Source: Cladocopium goreaui
Taxonomy: Eukaryota; Sar; Dinophyceae; Suessiales; Symbiodiniaceae
Assembly: GCA_947184155.2 (NCBI GenBank)
Contig: CAMXCT020003441.1
Location: 1 to 64,000 of the forward strand
Length of the DNA: 64,000 bases
Direction of reading: 5' to 3'
Both the position numbers and the translations under genes were made by a program. The notes under the pieces are model-generated. The model did no database searches. It saw only the letters and a program-made list of their open reading frames with translations, and had not been told where the DNA came from. Within the stretch, counting starts at the first letter, position 1, and each line of letters begins with the position of its first letter. Below, one piece after another: positions 1 through 12,909 of this stretch.

Positions 1-367
1 TTTGTCCATAACTCAGAAGTTTGCGAACTAAACTTCCTTTGTTGAACTATTTAGTGTGTTCATATATATGTATTATATGTAGCAAAATACACGCACGTGT
101 GTCTGTCTACGTATGTAGGTCAATCAGTGGTTCTGGGAAACGCCCACCCTTCCACCCATGGCCACATGGCCAGATCTGATAACTCTTGTTTTTCTCCGGC
201 GCTCCATGTGTCAGATCTCAATCTAACACAGCCAGCGTATTTTCCAGAAGTTCCAAAGTGCTGTTTATGCCAGCCACCACACTGGAGGGTTCCTGGTGCC
301 AGGGTTCCAGCTCTAGCATTTGGAGGGTTGCTATTTGTATGGCATCTTTTAAACACAGTTTCAAATC

Positions 368-722
368 TCAAACATTTTCAGCACAGACCAGATCCTCTCG
401 AACCACACTTCGGGAAAAAGAAGTATCCCAAAGTTTTTTGTAGGCAATGGGTTTCTTCGTGAATGCTGCGTCTTGCTTGTGGTATGCTGCCGCCCAAATA
501 TCAATGACACACTGACAGAAAGCAGGGGTGTAGATTCCAGATTCTTTGAGGTGGGAACCTCCCGTCACAAATAACCGACGTTTGCTCTTGGACCGATGTT
601 TGAAGTAGTAGGTCTTCTGGTTCTTCTCAAGGATTTTTTTTCGGAATTTCATCGCCGTTCTCAGATACCTGGGGCGCACACAAATCACCCTAACTTTACC
701 TGTGTAAAAATGGGGAAAGTAA

Positions 723-764
<42 letters not shown>

Positions 765-3700
765 CTTTATTTCTTATTTACATATATATATATATATATT
801 TATATTTATACATATGTATACATACATATATACGTCTATATACCTAGATATATAATCTATATATATATATATAAGATTCTGGATGACGCTCCCAAGAAAA
901 CTCAATCGTTTGCCCAAATGCTGGTTTTTTTTCAAGATCATCCGACGTACTCCTGGAATACCAAGTAAAATGTTTGTTTGGATCTTGTCCCACTTTTCCT
1001 GGAGTTTTTTCGACCAGGTCCGCTCTAACGGTTTCATCACATCCTCGATGATGTTTACCATAAACACGGACGGTTTTGGTAAAGGGTGTCCAAAACATTT
1101 CATCCAACTGTGGATTCTGACAGCATCGATTGCCAGAAGAAATCGTGCCAGCTCAGGGAAAATCCAAAGCACGCTGCTTGCAGGCTGCTCCATCCTGACT
1201 GTGGCTCAAAGGATTGTGCTTGGAAAAGACTGCAAAGGATCACCTTTTTTGGAATATATATAGGGAATAGCCAGCCCCCAAAAAAACATCAAAGTGCTGT
1301 CAAAGCACACGATAAAGATAGAGCGGGAATGCGCTATTGCCAGCAAAACCACCAGATTCACAATCAGCTGGTTGGCATCTCTCACTTTTGCTCGCATTTG
1401 ATTTCCGTACGGGAATGACAGGCACCTCATATGAAATGAGCTGGCAATGAAGACGAACAGTCCACAGGGTGACCCAGACATAAGCACTCCACGTTCCACC
1501 TTGGGGCGGGCAGCGACAGTTGTGAAAAAATGTTTTTAACAGGAACATTTCTTAGCCAATTAACACACCACCACGGGGATTAAACAACTGCCAAGTTGAT
1601 CGGCCAGGCACCAGAGAGAGAACCAAAAGGAGCGCCTGAAAGAATCCTTCTTTAGTAAGCAGATTGTTGTTGGTGGGATCTCTCAGAATATCGTAGCCAG
1701 CAGATGTCAATCCGTTCTTCTCACATTGGGCTTCAAAATTTCCAGACCCCGCAAAGAGATCTAGTGATTGCAGGTCCCGCGGCCCTTTGAAATCCTGGAC
1801 CCTTGTATGGATCTCATCTAAATTTTTAGAAGCATCGAAAGTAGAATCTTCAGGAAAAACTATTCGAACATTGTGATCGAATGCCATGGCATGGATGCTT
1901 TCGCTACCCTAGGCAGGCTTGGGGCAGAGCTTCGATATGAGATGTTATGGGACGGCAGCCAGCCAATTGGAACCAACAAATTTCGAATGAGTAGGGATTC
2001 CCACGCAAAGTTTCGATTCTCAGCACGATAAATGTAGTCAGCGACTTTTTTGAAACATCTTGGCGGTAGCCAGATCGCGGTGCTTCTTGTGCAAAGCCTG
2101 GCATTTCCAGTGAATCACATTTGCCCAAATCCTCCTGTGGCATGCCCTTGCAATCTTGGCTATTAATCCATTGAAGGATTCATCCCTGTACGTGCTGTAT
2201 TTGCGTGGGTTTCCTTTGAAAAGCGCACGCTGAATAAGGTGAATCATAAAGTGACACTTTGGGGTAATGGGTCCATCAGCTTTGCTGTAGAACCGCAAAA
2301 ACCTAAGGTATGTCCCCAATGCTTCCTGCATTTGTTTTCTTGAAAACGTTCTAGATTCAGCACTAAACACTGTATCCAGTTTGTTTGCTGCTTTTGCAGC
2401 CTCAAAAAGATATTTCCCCTTCCTTGCCATGTTTTCTGGCATCCGGGATGTGAAAGTATCCATGTGCGTCTCAAGCAGGTGGCAAACAAACTTTGCGAGA
2501 CCATGCGATTCAGCAGCTTTCGCATGCAGGCTCGGATTGTCGTAGGTGCCAAGCATAGTCAAAGTCAGGTTCCAGACCTTCAAGGGTTAAAGACAAATAA
2601 TTAGTATTAAGAATTAAGAATGCAGTCATTCCCATAAGATCATTTTGGTGGGTTTAAGCTCCAAGGAAAATATTTACATGAGGATCCTGACTAGTATTCT
2701 TTCTCAAACATTTGTGGGGCAATGAGAAAGGTTGAACCTACTTTCCAACCAAAGGGCTTCCGAAGATTTCCCAACCCAATCTGGATCCTTCCGCTTCTCT
2801 TTGTAGAATTGGAACAGTTCTGCTTTGATAGCGAGAAGTGACAGGTGGCGTTTGTCTTTAGCATCCAGACCATCAGTTTGCGGTGCCCACAAATTGGAGT
2901 CAAGACAATAATTCAGAGCTAAGCTGACAAGTAACTGTAGAGGGCCTAGATGCCAGCCGTGGAGAATGTCGAGGCTCCATGTCTGCAACCCAACTCCAGC
3001 TAGTTTGAGCAAAGGGCAATCGTGTAGTAGCCTTCCATCTACATGCCCCGCCCACCAGTGGCATTGAAATGGCACATCTGTGAATTCGAATGCAGCTACA
3101 TCAGGCAGAGTAGGTGTAGGCATCAGCCGACTGAATTTTTTCAGCCCAAATTCCGGCAAGTCTTTCACAAGGGTTCGGCCCCGGTACTTTTTCTTGTACT
3201 GCAATTTCTGATAGATCTTGGTTCGCATCTCAATTGTGCTGACGTCCAATACCTCAGCGAGATTTAATTCCATTTGTTTGGCAAACTTTGTGGATAGCAA
3301 AACAACCCATTTGTAACCAAACATTTTTGAAAACATTTCGTTGGGATCCAAGGGGCATTAACGCTTTGATCAAGATCCTGCAGATAGTCACTGGTTGTAT
3401 ACTGCTCGAAAGGCATCGAATCCACAGTTGTATGGTTCAAATTCAATTCCTGTAGCTGGTTCTGATCAATGCGACAAAGTGGACATGGATGGGTGTTGTG
3501 GCTCCAGTACCGAAGCCCAAATACTTGTAAAAATGCTGGCCAATCACCCTGGATGTCCAGGACCGCGTATCGAACCAATGGAGCAGTCTCCAAAGCCTGG
3601 AGGTCAGACACGCAGGCTCCAGCAAGGGGTGCAGGCTGCACCACCCACGGCAACCACATTGGCACATCTCATCGCTGCCTAAGATAGTTGGTGTAAACAC

Positions 3701-4470
3701 AACAAATTATTCAGAAATTAAGTGAGTGGAGTGGCTGTGTTTTTGCTGTCCTCAAAATCTCCTGAAAAAAGACTTCAGACTTAAGGACTGAGTTTTGGAC
3801 GAAGTAGGAAGGAGAGGAATTTCTGGTTGCTCAAGATGTCTGTGACATAGAAAGCTGTAAAAGAATCGTTCTTGGTGTAGGCAACCCCATCCCAGTATAG
3901 AGCTAGCGGTCGAACTTTGGTCTTGAAACCTTCAGCTTTTGCTCTAAGAACGACAGGGTGCTCGTTGTAGCAATCCAAGCCCCCAATCACTTTTTCAAAA
4001 TCTTTCCGTGGGTGGCAGTAAACCATGTCATCCGTGATATGATCTCTGAAAGCTTGGGACGGCAAGTAAATGGGAATTTTCTCACAAGTTCGAGTGGCAT
4101 TCCGCTTGATGTAGGCAGGGCAGTCAATGTAAGCCAGGTCAATGTCATCGTAAATTTTTCCTGCATGCTTCTGAACATGTCGATGCCCATTCTTTGAGGC
4201 CGAAGATGGGTTCAGCGCAAGATCACTGACTCCCAGGCCGCCAGCTTGGGTGATGTAATGGGATAACAGAGCTACGTCAGAACCAGGCACCCCTTCTGTG
4301 CAGAATTTGTCTAGAAGAAACTGTCTCAGTTCCAATCCAGCTTTGCGTCGGAGTTCATGTTGTGGGTCATCAGCTAACGATTGCGCATGAGCAAGTTGGG
4401 CATCTAGTCGTGCTTTCTTATACATGGGGGGCCACCAAAACTTGAACAAAAATTTGATTTCAGTCCCCAT
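368..4470 (-). CDS. Transposase-like gene running into a cytosine-methyltransferase-like domain (multi-exon, probably decayed)
   Basis: Exon-like blocks on the minus strand: 4470-3781, 3665-3370, 3351-2700, 2583-2041, 1887-1552, about 1500-1210, 1193-890 and 688-368. The first half has a transposase-like pattern: LALYWDGV, then VLDIQGDW followed by a CPLC pair, then LDILHGWHLG, and a late PKCHFMIHL motif. Spaced acidic residues, the CxxC and the PKxH..HL end are shared with the transposase at 23400-25248. The second half reads LQSLDLFAGSG, then a PPCG-like turn near 1495, IEQPASSV near 1190 and GGSHLKESGIYTP near 560, which is a methyltransferase-like order (loop, PPC, EQP). The blocks around 2050 are joined only by a one-base frame change in a run of six A, so the copy is probably inactive. 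I cannot tell whether the two halves are one protein or two. The transposase assignment is inference from motif layout; the methyltransferase-like call is firmer. Confidence 0.6.
720..890. repeat. AT-rich dinucleotide microsatellite
   Basis: Long runs of (AT)n with TACATA variants, lying between the last two exon blocks of the methyltransferase-like gene on the minus strand. It fits an intron microsatellite. Similar (AT)n tracts recur at 5940-5970, 10497-10545, 12950-13035, 16600-16640, 17070-17115 and 27930-27945. Confidence 0.85.
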
Positions 4471-4853
4471 GCATGGGCGGTTTCAAGTGGACACGTGAGG
4501 CCAACCCCAACCATATACAAGTACAGCCATACATTGAACAAAACCTGTCAGCTTTCAAAATCAACATCCCTGCAGACCACGCCCTTGAAGATTTTGACAT
4601 CAGTTTCAAAGGTGCACAACCGTTTGCCCAGAGCCCCCCTCTGCGCGTAACCCTACACGAGCAGCTAGGTGTTCGTCACCTAGCCCAAAGATCCTAGATA
4701 GAATCAAACTTGGCGCACAGCTTTTGAAAGAACATCTATGCCAGTAACTTTCCAACCTAGAATCTTTATTAATCATGCGTTTGGGTTGAGATGGCGCTAG
4801 CGCACAAGCTTTGACATTTGAAACCCCTTGTGAAAAGAGTAAGGACTATAGAC

Positions 4854-6874
4854 TCAGGCAATGCGAAGCTTCTTGCTCTTAGGTCCTTCCGGTTCGACCA
4901 TCGCCTGTGCCATCTTGTGGACTCGTGTTGCCAGACCATGCATCCTGAGAAGGGGCAACGAAGTAGCAAAAAACATAAGACCCAGATAATTTTTTGGGGG
5001 AAAAGAAGCATGGGAAAAATTGCACTTGTGAAGATGAGATTCCCTGCCGCGATTGTCTGACAGCGGTCCACAAAGAGGTTCATGAAGGAGAGGTAATCAT
5101 CCTTGTAGGTCTTCTTCAAGCTGCGGATGCCAGTCTTGCCCAGGATGCTAAGCTTCACACTGTCAACGAACTCTGTGATGTCTTGACCTTGTTCCGGAGT
5201 CATCGCGTCTCGAAAGCTAGTCACCATCTCTTTGTACTCTTCGATGAAGCTCTTTGCCCACCGATACTCTGAAGGCAAATCATCTCCTTGGCCAGCGACC
5301 TTCTCCATGATTTGGGTTGCCATTTGGTGATTCGATAGAATCTCCTTCACTGCCTTTTCTGCCGCCTGCTCTGCCGAAGCCTCTTTCTTGGTCCTACCCC
5401 CCCCTGCTGCTTTGGGCTTGGGAGTGGCTTTGCCCTTAGCCTTGGCCTTTGCTTTGGCCTTGGCCTTGGGCGCGGGTGCTTCGCCATCCTTGTTGGGAGA
5501 ACCTGCTTCTGGTGAAGAGGGATCAGTAGCTGCACTGTCAGACGTCCCAGACGACGTCTCACCATCATTGAGGCCAGGGATGCACACATTCATTTCAGCC
5601 CATCCTTGGAGACCTTGTGGACTAGCAGCAACTTCTTGGACGTTGCAACTTTCAAAGGGAACCCCATAAAAGAAGGCGTATTTCCTCACTGCCTTGCACT
5701 TGAAGCTCTCTGTCTCAAAGGTTCCCGAGGAGTCAACCAACTCCGCAACATCCTTCCAAGACTCCTCCTCACACTTGGACACCAGCTTCTCGACCAAAAG
5801 GTAGTTGTCAGCCTCTGTCCAGGTGTTGTAGAAGACGAAAGCCTCCTGCCAACATGCGGTTGCAGTAGGTTAGGAACATAACCCTATGTCTCTTTGAACT
5901 GGGTGTGGACGTTTTTTTTGCACATATATTACACACATAATATATATATATATATGCATATATATATACATTGATAAATAGATAGATGGATGGATGGACG
6001 ACTGGATGGATGGATGGATGGATGGATGGATGGATGGATGGATGGACAAATAATAGATATGTAGCTATGTAGTTGCATATGTTACAGATAAATATGCATT
6101 TGTATTGTGTGTGTCAAACTTCAACAAATAATGCAGAAGATGAGCAAAAATGACAACCCCCAGTCCTCCCACTTTCTGCAGTTCTTGATGTAGTTCGAAG
6201 CCTGGCGCTGTGCTTCCGGTTGATCGACACCACCGAAATGCTGCTGTAGTTGAAGCTCACTTTTCCACACCCCAATCTCCTCTTGTTTCACCTTCGTGCT
6301 GATGGTCTTGATCCTCTTTTTGAGCACTGTGTCGAAAGACCTGTCCATGGCCCATGACTGCCTGAACTTTTTTTTCAGATCGTCAAAGAGCCACTTGTAG
6401 CATTCTTGGGCCCCAGGATCTTTTTTCAGTTGGCGATACATGGCATTCCCCATAGGTCCACGTGCCTTGCAATCAAGGCCGTAACATGCCCAACCTTCTA
6501 ATCCTTCAGGACTCTCAAACAGCATCTCTTGAGTAACATCACCCACAGACACGTTGTGGAACTTGGCGTACTGAACCTTGGCCCTTTGCACACTAGGTTT
6601 CCTATCGTCACTAGGTCCAGTCACATTGGGTCCCGTCGGCGGAACTGGTTCTCGGGCAGGTGGATCACTTGGAGCGGTCTCCTCAACCTTACGGGAAAAT
6701 ATAATGAGAGAAAAACAAAAACAAAAAATTTCCAAAAAAAAGGTTTGTTACGACACCTTAATCATTAAACAAGTTGATTTTTGAGCAGCACTTTGAAAAC
6801 TCTCCCATGCAGGCCTGCTGAATGTCTTCCTCATCAGGATTGGGCACGGGGGCTGCAAGAGCTGCATCGGCCAT
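4854..6874 (-). CDS. Three- or four-exon gene with duplicated EGL.GW domain, Lys/Ala-rich linker (function unknown)
   Basis: The proposed start is ATG at 6874 (MADAALAAPVPNPDEEDIQQ). Exon 2 is about 6690-6150, exon 3 about 5850-5050 after a GGCAG acceptor, and the last exon about 4945-4854 ending EPEGPKSKKLRIA and TGA. Exons 2 and 3 each contain a related block: VQYAKFHNVSV...SPEGLEGWA and VRKYAFFYGVPF...SPQGLQGWA, which suggests an internal domain duplication. Exon 3 continues with a low-complexity KAKAKAKAKAKGK stretch (near 5440) and then a helical region. The basic C-terminus and the position directly upstream of a transposase-like gene on the same strand parallel the Lys-rich gene upstream of the transposase in the 15-34 kb element. 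It may therefore be an accessory protein of the same transposon. No catalytic motif was recognised. Confidence 0.6.
5952..6048. repeat. GATG tetranucleotide microsatellite with flanking AT repeat
   Basis: About 5980-6046 is a run of GGAT/ATGG units with a few GATA variants, next to TATATA. It lies in the intron between the two EGL.GW-containing exons of the gene at 4854-6874. Confidence 0.85.
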
Positions 6875-6939
6875 GGTGCTAGGGCGAGCGTAGGCAATCG
6901 TAACCCCAAAAAGCTTTGATCTGAGAGCGTTGGTTGGCA

Positions 6940-7235
6940 AGGTGTACCCCTCATCGAACCCTCATCGGACCCTCATTGGACCCGAGTTCAGGGAACAGGG
7001 GGGGGCTCATCGCCCACTTCAATTCATTCCAAGCTTTCGGAAAACTATTTTTTTGGTAGGCTCATCACATGCTCATCGGTTATATGGCCGGACCCCCTCA
7101 TCGCCATCCGTGCTAAAAAAATTTGGGGGCTCATCGGTCCATCCAATTCTTTCCAAGTAAGCCAGTTTGGGGTAAATCAGGGGGGCTCATCGGATGCTCA
7201 TCGCTATGGGCTCATCGACCCCTCATCGCTATGTT
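6940..7235 (+). repeat. Dispersed GCTCATCG / CCCTCATCG short-repeat cluster
   Basis: CCCTCATCG, GCTCATCG and close variants occur more than ten times in under 300 bp, at irregular spacing, on the plus strand just upstream of the proposed start of the minus-strand gene at 6874. No reading frame is conserved across the units. The role is unknown; it could be degenerate satellite or a set of binding sites. Confidence 0.65.
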
Positions 7236-7239
7236 TTTT

Positions 7240-8030
7240 GATGGTTTTAATCAAAACTGTCAAAAATATCATAGTTGGATATTTCACTGCCCCGGCTACG
7301 GCACCGTAGATCCATATCCGAAGGGGATCCAATTTTGTCCCAGATAAGGGATCCAATTTTGTCCCAGGTAACAAGGTAATCAAATAGGCCCTCATAAGTT
7401 TGCATACGGGTGCCAAACCCATAATAACCAACATAGATCTACCTAAAAGTCAAGCAGCATTTTTCCAAAGAAATTGGATGTCCTTGACATCACATCACCC
7501 ACATGGGCCCCCGACTCCCCTCCACGATATGGAATATGGCTATTTGCCATCGGCTAGCCTTCAAACTTGGACCCCACCAAGCCCCCCAAGTACTATGTTT
7601 TCTTAAGTATCAAAATTCATGCTTTTCTAACTTGCTGGGGTTCAAGTTTGAAGCCAGCCCAGTTGCTGTACCTACCCGTTCCTGCAAGGATGTGGGCCCA
7701 AAGAAAGAAGATAAGAGCGTGAGGGGAAGAGGCAGGGAGGACAAGAAAGAAGTGGCAGTACAGAATCATGAAGTATAGGAATTACAGAATCTTTTTTGAA
7801 GCCTGACCGCTTTGGGCCTTGCTTAACTTCAAACGGTGGCTTTGGCATGTTTCACAACCTTCGTAACGCACTCTTCAAAGTCCAGTGAAATTTGGTGAAA
7901 GCGTTAGGGCCTCATCAAGAAGCCTCAACTAAAACAATTTCGGTTGAGTTTGTTTTTTGCTTGTGCGTTGTTAATTTTTTGGGGGTTGGTTGAGAAGAAT
8001 CAATTTAGGGAAAACATCCCAAAATAGTGA
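7240..8030. other. Non-coding stretch between two minus-strand genes
   Basis: I see no convincing exon here. One short duplicated phrase, GGGATCCAATTTTGTCCCAG, occurs twice near 7324-7365. Plus-strand open frames here show no recognisable motif. Confidence 0.5.
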
Positions 8031-8035
8031 ACCCC

Positions 8036-8135
8036 AAAATGGAGCCGTAACGCTCCCAAAATGGAAGCGGTAACGCTCCCAAAATGGAAGCAATAACGCT
8101 CCCAAAATGGAAGCCGTAACGCTCCCGAAATGGAT
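8036..8135. repeat. 22-bp tandem repeat, about five copies
   Basis: The unit is close to AAAATGGAAGCCGTAACGCTCCC, with units in direct tandem and small substitutions (GGAGCC, GGAAGCGG, GGAAGCAA). The stretch to 9000 that follows shows no exon I trust. Confidence 0.85.
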
Positions 8136-9129
8136 GCCCAAAAGGTAGTTCATGAAATGACTTTTTGCAATTTGGGTTCCCACAGCTTAGCTAGTCCAGT
8201 GGTCCCCAAAACCCGCACTTCTTGACAGGCTTGTGGCCCACAAGGTATCGTGCCAAGAGTTTGATTCTCAGATCAGAACAAGTCTGGAGAAGGACATGGT
8301 GATTTTTGAGAGATGTATACATATAGAAAATAGAAGTTACAAAGAAAGAGGGGGTCAATGTAGAGGAGGGGAGGAAACAGGGGCCACCACCTTGCAGGAA
8401 CGATTGAAGGTAGATCTCTTTCCGAAGCAGTTGTGACGGTCTTTGATTTTTTTTTCCGTAGCATGTGATTCCAAATGTTTCCACGTATGCGATCTCGAAA
8501 AATTCCATCGCCAAGCATAGCACCCCTTTGACAATGCAAGAGACAATCAACATTGTGTTGTGAAAAATCGGAATAGAGGATTTGGGACGCAAAATCTTAT
8601 GGTGGTAGCTCGGCTATGCTCAAACAAAATCTGACCCAATCCCGGAGTCTCTCAATCCGTAGAGCCACGACCGCGCTCATCTCCAGGTCGCTTGCCCTTG
8701 ACATCTTCCGTCGCCACGTCGCCGCCTGAATTGCAGAGGCCAGCCACAGCAAGTGGGAGCTTGGGGCATGCATCCATATATAGGAAACCTAACTGGTTTC
8801 TGGCTTGTTCTAGAGGAGGTTCTAGGACATGGCCAAAAACACCTTTTCTCAAAGCATACCTGTCAAGATGAAATTGCTTTGGTAGGTGGATACGCAGGCA
8901 CTACTTGGAACATTTATAGCGTGTTTGCCCCGGAAGGGGGTCAAGGAATTAACCCAGGAGAGGATCACAAAAACAAAGCACTTCCCAACCCCTTGAAGTG
9001 TTAAAAACCTGTTGTGGGCTTAGTTGCATATGATGATTTGAAATCTGTGGGTCAAGACGTGGGCCCAGAATGGGATGATATCAGTTTCAAACCCATAAAT
9101 CAAAACAAACCGTTGAAATAGATTCCTCA

Positions 9130-12100
9130 CTATTTCTGGACTTGACACCAACATGACAAGCTAAGGAAGACCCCACCTATATCATCTTTAAATTGTATAG
9201 GGGGGATGCCGGACATGGCCCGCAAGACCCGTAGGACCCAGCCTGACCCAGAATCCTTTGCCATCTCCAAGCGCTTTTCGTATGCAGTGTGCATAGTGGT
9301 TTTCTCTTCCCAAGTTTCATACAAATAGTTCAAGAATTTGCCTGATGTATGTAGGTCCACCAATTTGTTGCGTATGCCCATAAGATCGTTGATGTCGTTG
9401 TCACCATCAAGGACTAGACTCATGATGACTTTGAGGATCGCCATCGCATCCACACCACAAATTTCTGGTGGCTTGACCACCACTTGAAGCTTTTGGGAAA
9501 ATTTGGTACCCCCTTTTGGCTTGAACTGCAAGGACGCGATGGAATTTCTACCTTTTTGGGATTTGAGGGATGCTTTCAATGCGCCTAGCTTCTCATCTTC
9601 AACATATGCATCAGCCCATAAGTCCTCCAAATCCGGATGCTTGGAAAGCCAATCAGTGTCCTGCGCAGCCTCGCCATCAGGAGAAGCCCCAACGCGCGGT
9701 GCAGAGGCACCGGTGCTGCGCTTCTTGCCGGTTCTTTCCCCCAAATCAGCCTGAGCGAAGACCCGACATTAGACCATCAATTTGATAAGAAAAAACTGTT
9801 TTTTTTAATCAGCACATTGCTTAAAAACTAACTCACCAACACAGGGGTTCAAACTGAAAACCAATGACTCCTTTAGAGGGTCAATGTTGCACACATCTCA
9901 ATCCCATATGTACAAGCTAAGATGTGACGGTAATAGGAAAAGATCATTGTTAGATTGTACAAATGCATGGTGAGGAACCATGGTGATGTGAGCCACTTCA
10001 TGGGACGTTCCATCCCTGAACTTGCAGACTATGGGAGCATCAGGGTCTGCATTCGGGTCATAGGTGGGTGAAAGGCCAAGTTCAATAGGGCCTCTCTGAT
10101 TAGCTGATAGAATCTCCTTTCGCCATGGTCGGAAGAGAGTTTCGTCCCATCCCATCTCAAACTCCTTCGGTTTGCTACCTGTGCTGGGAGCTGTGGGCAG
10201 GATCTGCGGTTGAACTTGACGTTCGTCACCAGCCGGGCTCCCTGAGCAGAAGTGGGCAAGGCATTTATCAGCTACGAAAACATCTTCAAATAAGATCCTG
10301 ATGGCAAAAACAATTTAAACATATCCAACCATGCTTTGGTATGTGGCAGGAGGTGTTGGGGCAGCGGTAGAGCTCTGTTTTTTTTTTAAAGGGATTGGTC
10401 TCACTGACATCGAGCCAAGATTGATACGTAAAAGTTCATGGCAATGACCCAGCGTGCGTGTGAAAACTTTCTTCACAAGATATAAATAAATAATAATATA
10501 TATATATATATAAATGTAGAGAGAGATATATATATATATATATACACATGATCTTATATGTATATCTCTATACACGCTTTCTCGTTGGATATTTAAATAA
10601 GAAGGAGACACCAGCCAGTTTGACGAGCCACATGGAGGTCCTGGAGTGCTTTCCTCGGCCATCATGTGCTCGAAGAAGGACTCCGGCGGGTGTGGTCCAT
10701 AATCGGCTATGTGGTCGTCGAAGAAGGAATCCATCACCGGGGGTGGTCCCAAGACATCCTGGGCCGCCGCCATACATGGGTTCGTTTTTTAGGTAAAGAA
10801 AAAAACGAACATGAGACCAAGTATACTACATATGTCTGAATAAATGTTCAGATGTCAAAGGGCAAAAAATACTCTGCACATACAACAGTAAAATGTTATA
10901 TGTATATAAATTATATAGATATATAGATGTGTATAAATTCGCAGAATAAAACCAGATAGTCAGCTGTTTCAGATTTCGATTTGGCAAACCCTGCACGAAA
11001 TTCCTTCCCAACCCACAATCCCACAAGACCCAAATTGGGGCATGGTGGGGAAGGATGAAAATGATGGACGCTTGCGATTCTTTCCACACATGCCTGCATG
11101 GGTGGGGAACCACATAAAAACAAATCCTTATGTACTATTTGTAGTAGTGTCCAATGTCTGAATTTTACAAAGAATCCTAGTGAAACAGCCCCCAATGCGA
11201 GTAAGATTCATTCATCAAGTCCTGTAAGCTTCTACGTCTAGGTTCAGCGCATGCTTGGCTTGAAGGTGATGTGCGGGCTGCTTGCGGCTTTGTCTTTGCT
11301 GCTGTCTTTTTTTTGGATGGTGGGGGATCCTTCTTTTGTTTTTTGGACGGCGTGGGTTCCAAATTGTCGGATGACTTGGATCTCTTCACTTGGACTAGTT
11401 GTGATCTTTTTGACTTCTTCGGGGCAGGGGGTGCTTCAGGGGGGGCAGTTCGATCTGTTTGCTTGTCTGGAGCTGCGGTCAGTGCTCGCTTGTTTGCTTC
11501 ATTTTTGTCTTGTTTCCCTTCACTGGCTGACGAAGATTCTCGCTCTTCCGGTGCCTTCTTGTCTGCCGACTTGCGTCGTAACCTGGTCTGCGGCGGGTGT
11601 GAAGTCTCTTGCTGCGGTGCTGCATTGTGTGCTGCCGACTTTGCTGCCTGCTGCTTTTCATCAGACTTGCTCTGGTGGCTACGTTTGCTTTTGGCTGCCA
11701 TGCTCGTTTCAGGCGCTCCATGGTCTGTAACTTCAGTTGGGGGATCCGATTCCTTCTCCTCTTCCTCACCTTCACCTTCACCTTCCTGCCCGTCTCTTCT
11801 GGGGTCGCCTTCTTCGCTAGAATCACTAGAATCATTGCTGGAGCTGCTGGAACTAGATTTGGATTCTTTCCCGCCACCACCATCCCCAGGAGGCTGTGCC
11901 GGCGCGGACTTCCGACGTTTGCTTGGATCCCCAGTCCGCATGTCCTGGCAGCGGGCAACTAATGCGGATGAATGTGAATTTGATATTGAAAATATGGGGG
12001 ACACCGGGACACCATGATGATTTGAATTCAAATTTGGTAATTACTGGGTATTGTGGAATTTTGAATATTTGGAATCAACACCGGTTATTCAAACAAATGG

Positions 12101-12909
12101 AATTTAAAACACAATCTTGTATACCCCAGTTCCTCTGGAACCCATTTTCGACAGTTCAGAGCTTCTTGGGCCATATGCCGAAACATTGCTGAAAGCTTCA
12201 ATGCCCGACTCGCTGCCCAACTGGCAGCTTCGGGAACCAAGGCTTTCTCCTGCAGATATGTAATCAACAAAATCAAATATGGGAAACCTGCTCAAATATG
12301 ACCCTGATAAACATAAACACGATCTTTTACCTGCGGGTTGAAAAGGCATCTCCCATTCAAGTATGGCGCTACAAAAAAGGTGCCAAATACCACTTACAGT
12401 AACCCTATATAATCAATTTCAGTCTGTTCTCAAAACCGGATATCTTGGGACAGGGCTCGAATCCGAAGCAATTATGAGGAACCAAGCATTGGAAAAAATG
12501 TTTATTTAAGAACAGATAAGCTCCTTGTTCAGCATCTGCAAGGCACTATCGATGGTACTCAGTGAAAAGTTCCATGTTTTGGAGACGCTCTGAATCCTTC
12601 GTAGGTGCTCAAGATAGCCTTGGAGTTTGGCCACATCTTTGGCCTTTACATTTCGATCCTCCGTGTAATTGACGAAGTTCTGGGTAGTCCTTACATGCGT
12701 AGACCCTTGTATGCAGAACACGGCCCCCAGTTGATTTTATTATGTGGGTTCCTGGAAAAATGAAACAAAACTAAAAGCCACCATGATCCACATCATTCCC
12801 ATTTTGTTTTCAAAACAAGCTTCACCCAGGGCCTCAATGCTACTACAAGACCATCCAGATCATCACTGCTGGGACGCCGGGAGACAGCAGCCGGTCTTTT
12901 CATCTTCAT
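9130..12909 (-). CDS. Multi-exon gene of unknown function with Ser/Lys/Glu-rich middle region
   Basis: The proposed start is ATG at 12909 (MKMKRPAAVSRRPSSDD). Exon blocks on the minus strand: 12909-12815, 12721-12506, about 12255-12090 (after a CTGCAG acceptor; EKALVPEAASWAASRALKLS), about 12000-11177, 10773-10600 (MAAAQDVLGPPPVMDSFF), about 10260-9900 (MGWDETLFRPWRKE) and 9754-9130. The 12000-11177 block is highly charged and Ser-rich with several basic clusters, like a nuclear disordered region. The last block (LSKHPDLEDLWADAYVEDE, then LVLDGDNDINDLMGIRNKL) is the most globular part. Splice joins were not resolved base by base and the blocks could be two genes. The strand and order match the transposon-like genes downstream, so it may be their first gene. 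No enzyme motif was recognised. Confidence 0.5.
10486..10560. repeat. AT/TA microsatellite
   Basis: (TA)n and (GA)(TA)n runs lie in a presumed intron of the gene at 9130-12909. Confidence 0.8.

Noticed and set aside
11271-12017. 248-residue plus-strand ORF opposite the Ser/Lys-rich exon
   Set aside because: It is the complement of a low-complexity coding exon on the minus strand (Ser/Phe/Cys-rich shadow). The minus frame has the charged, Ser-rich composition of a real disordered protein.
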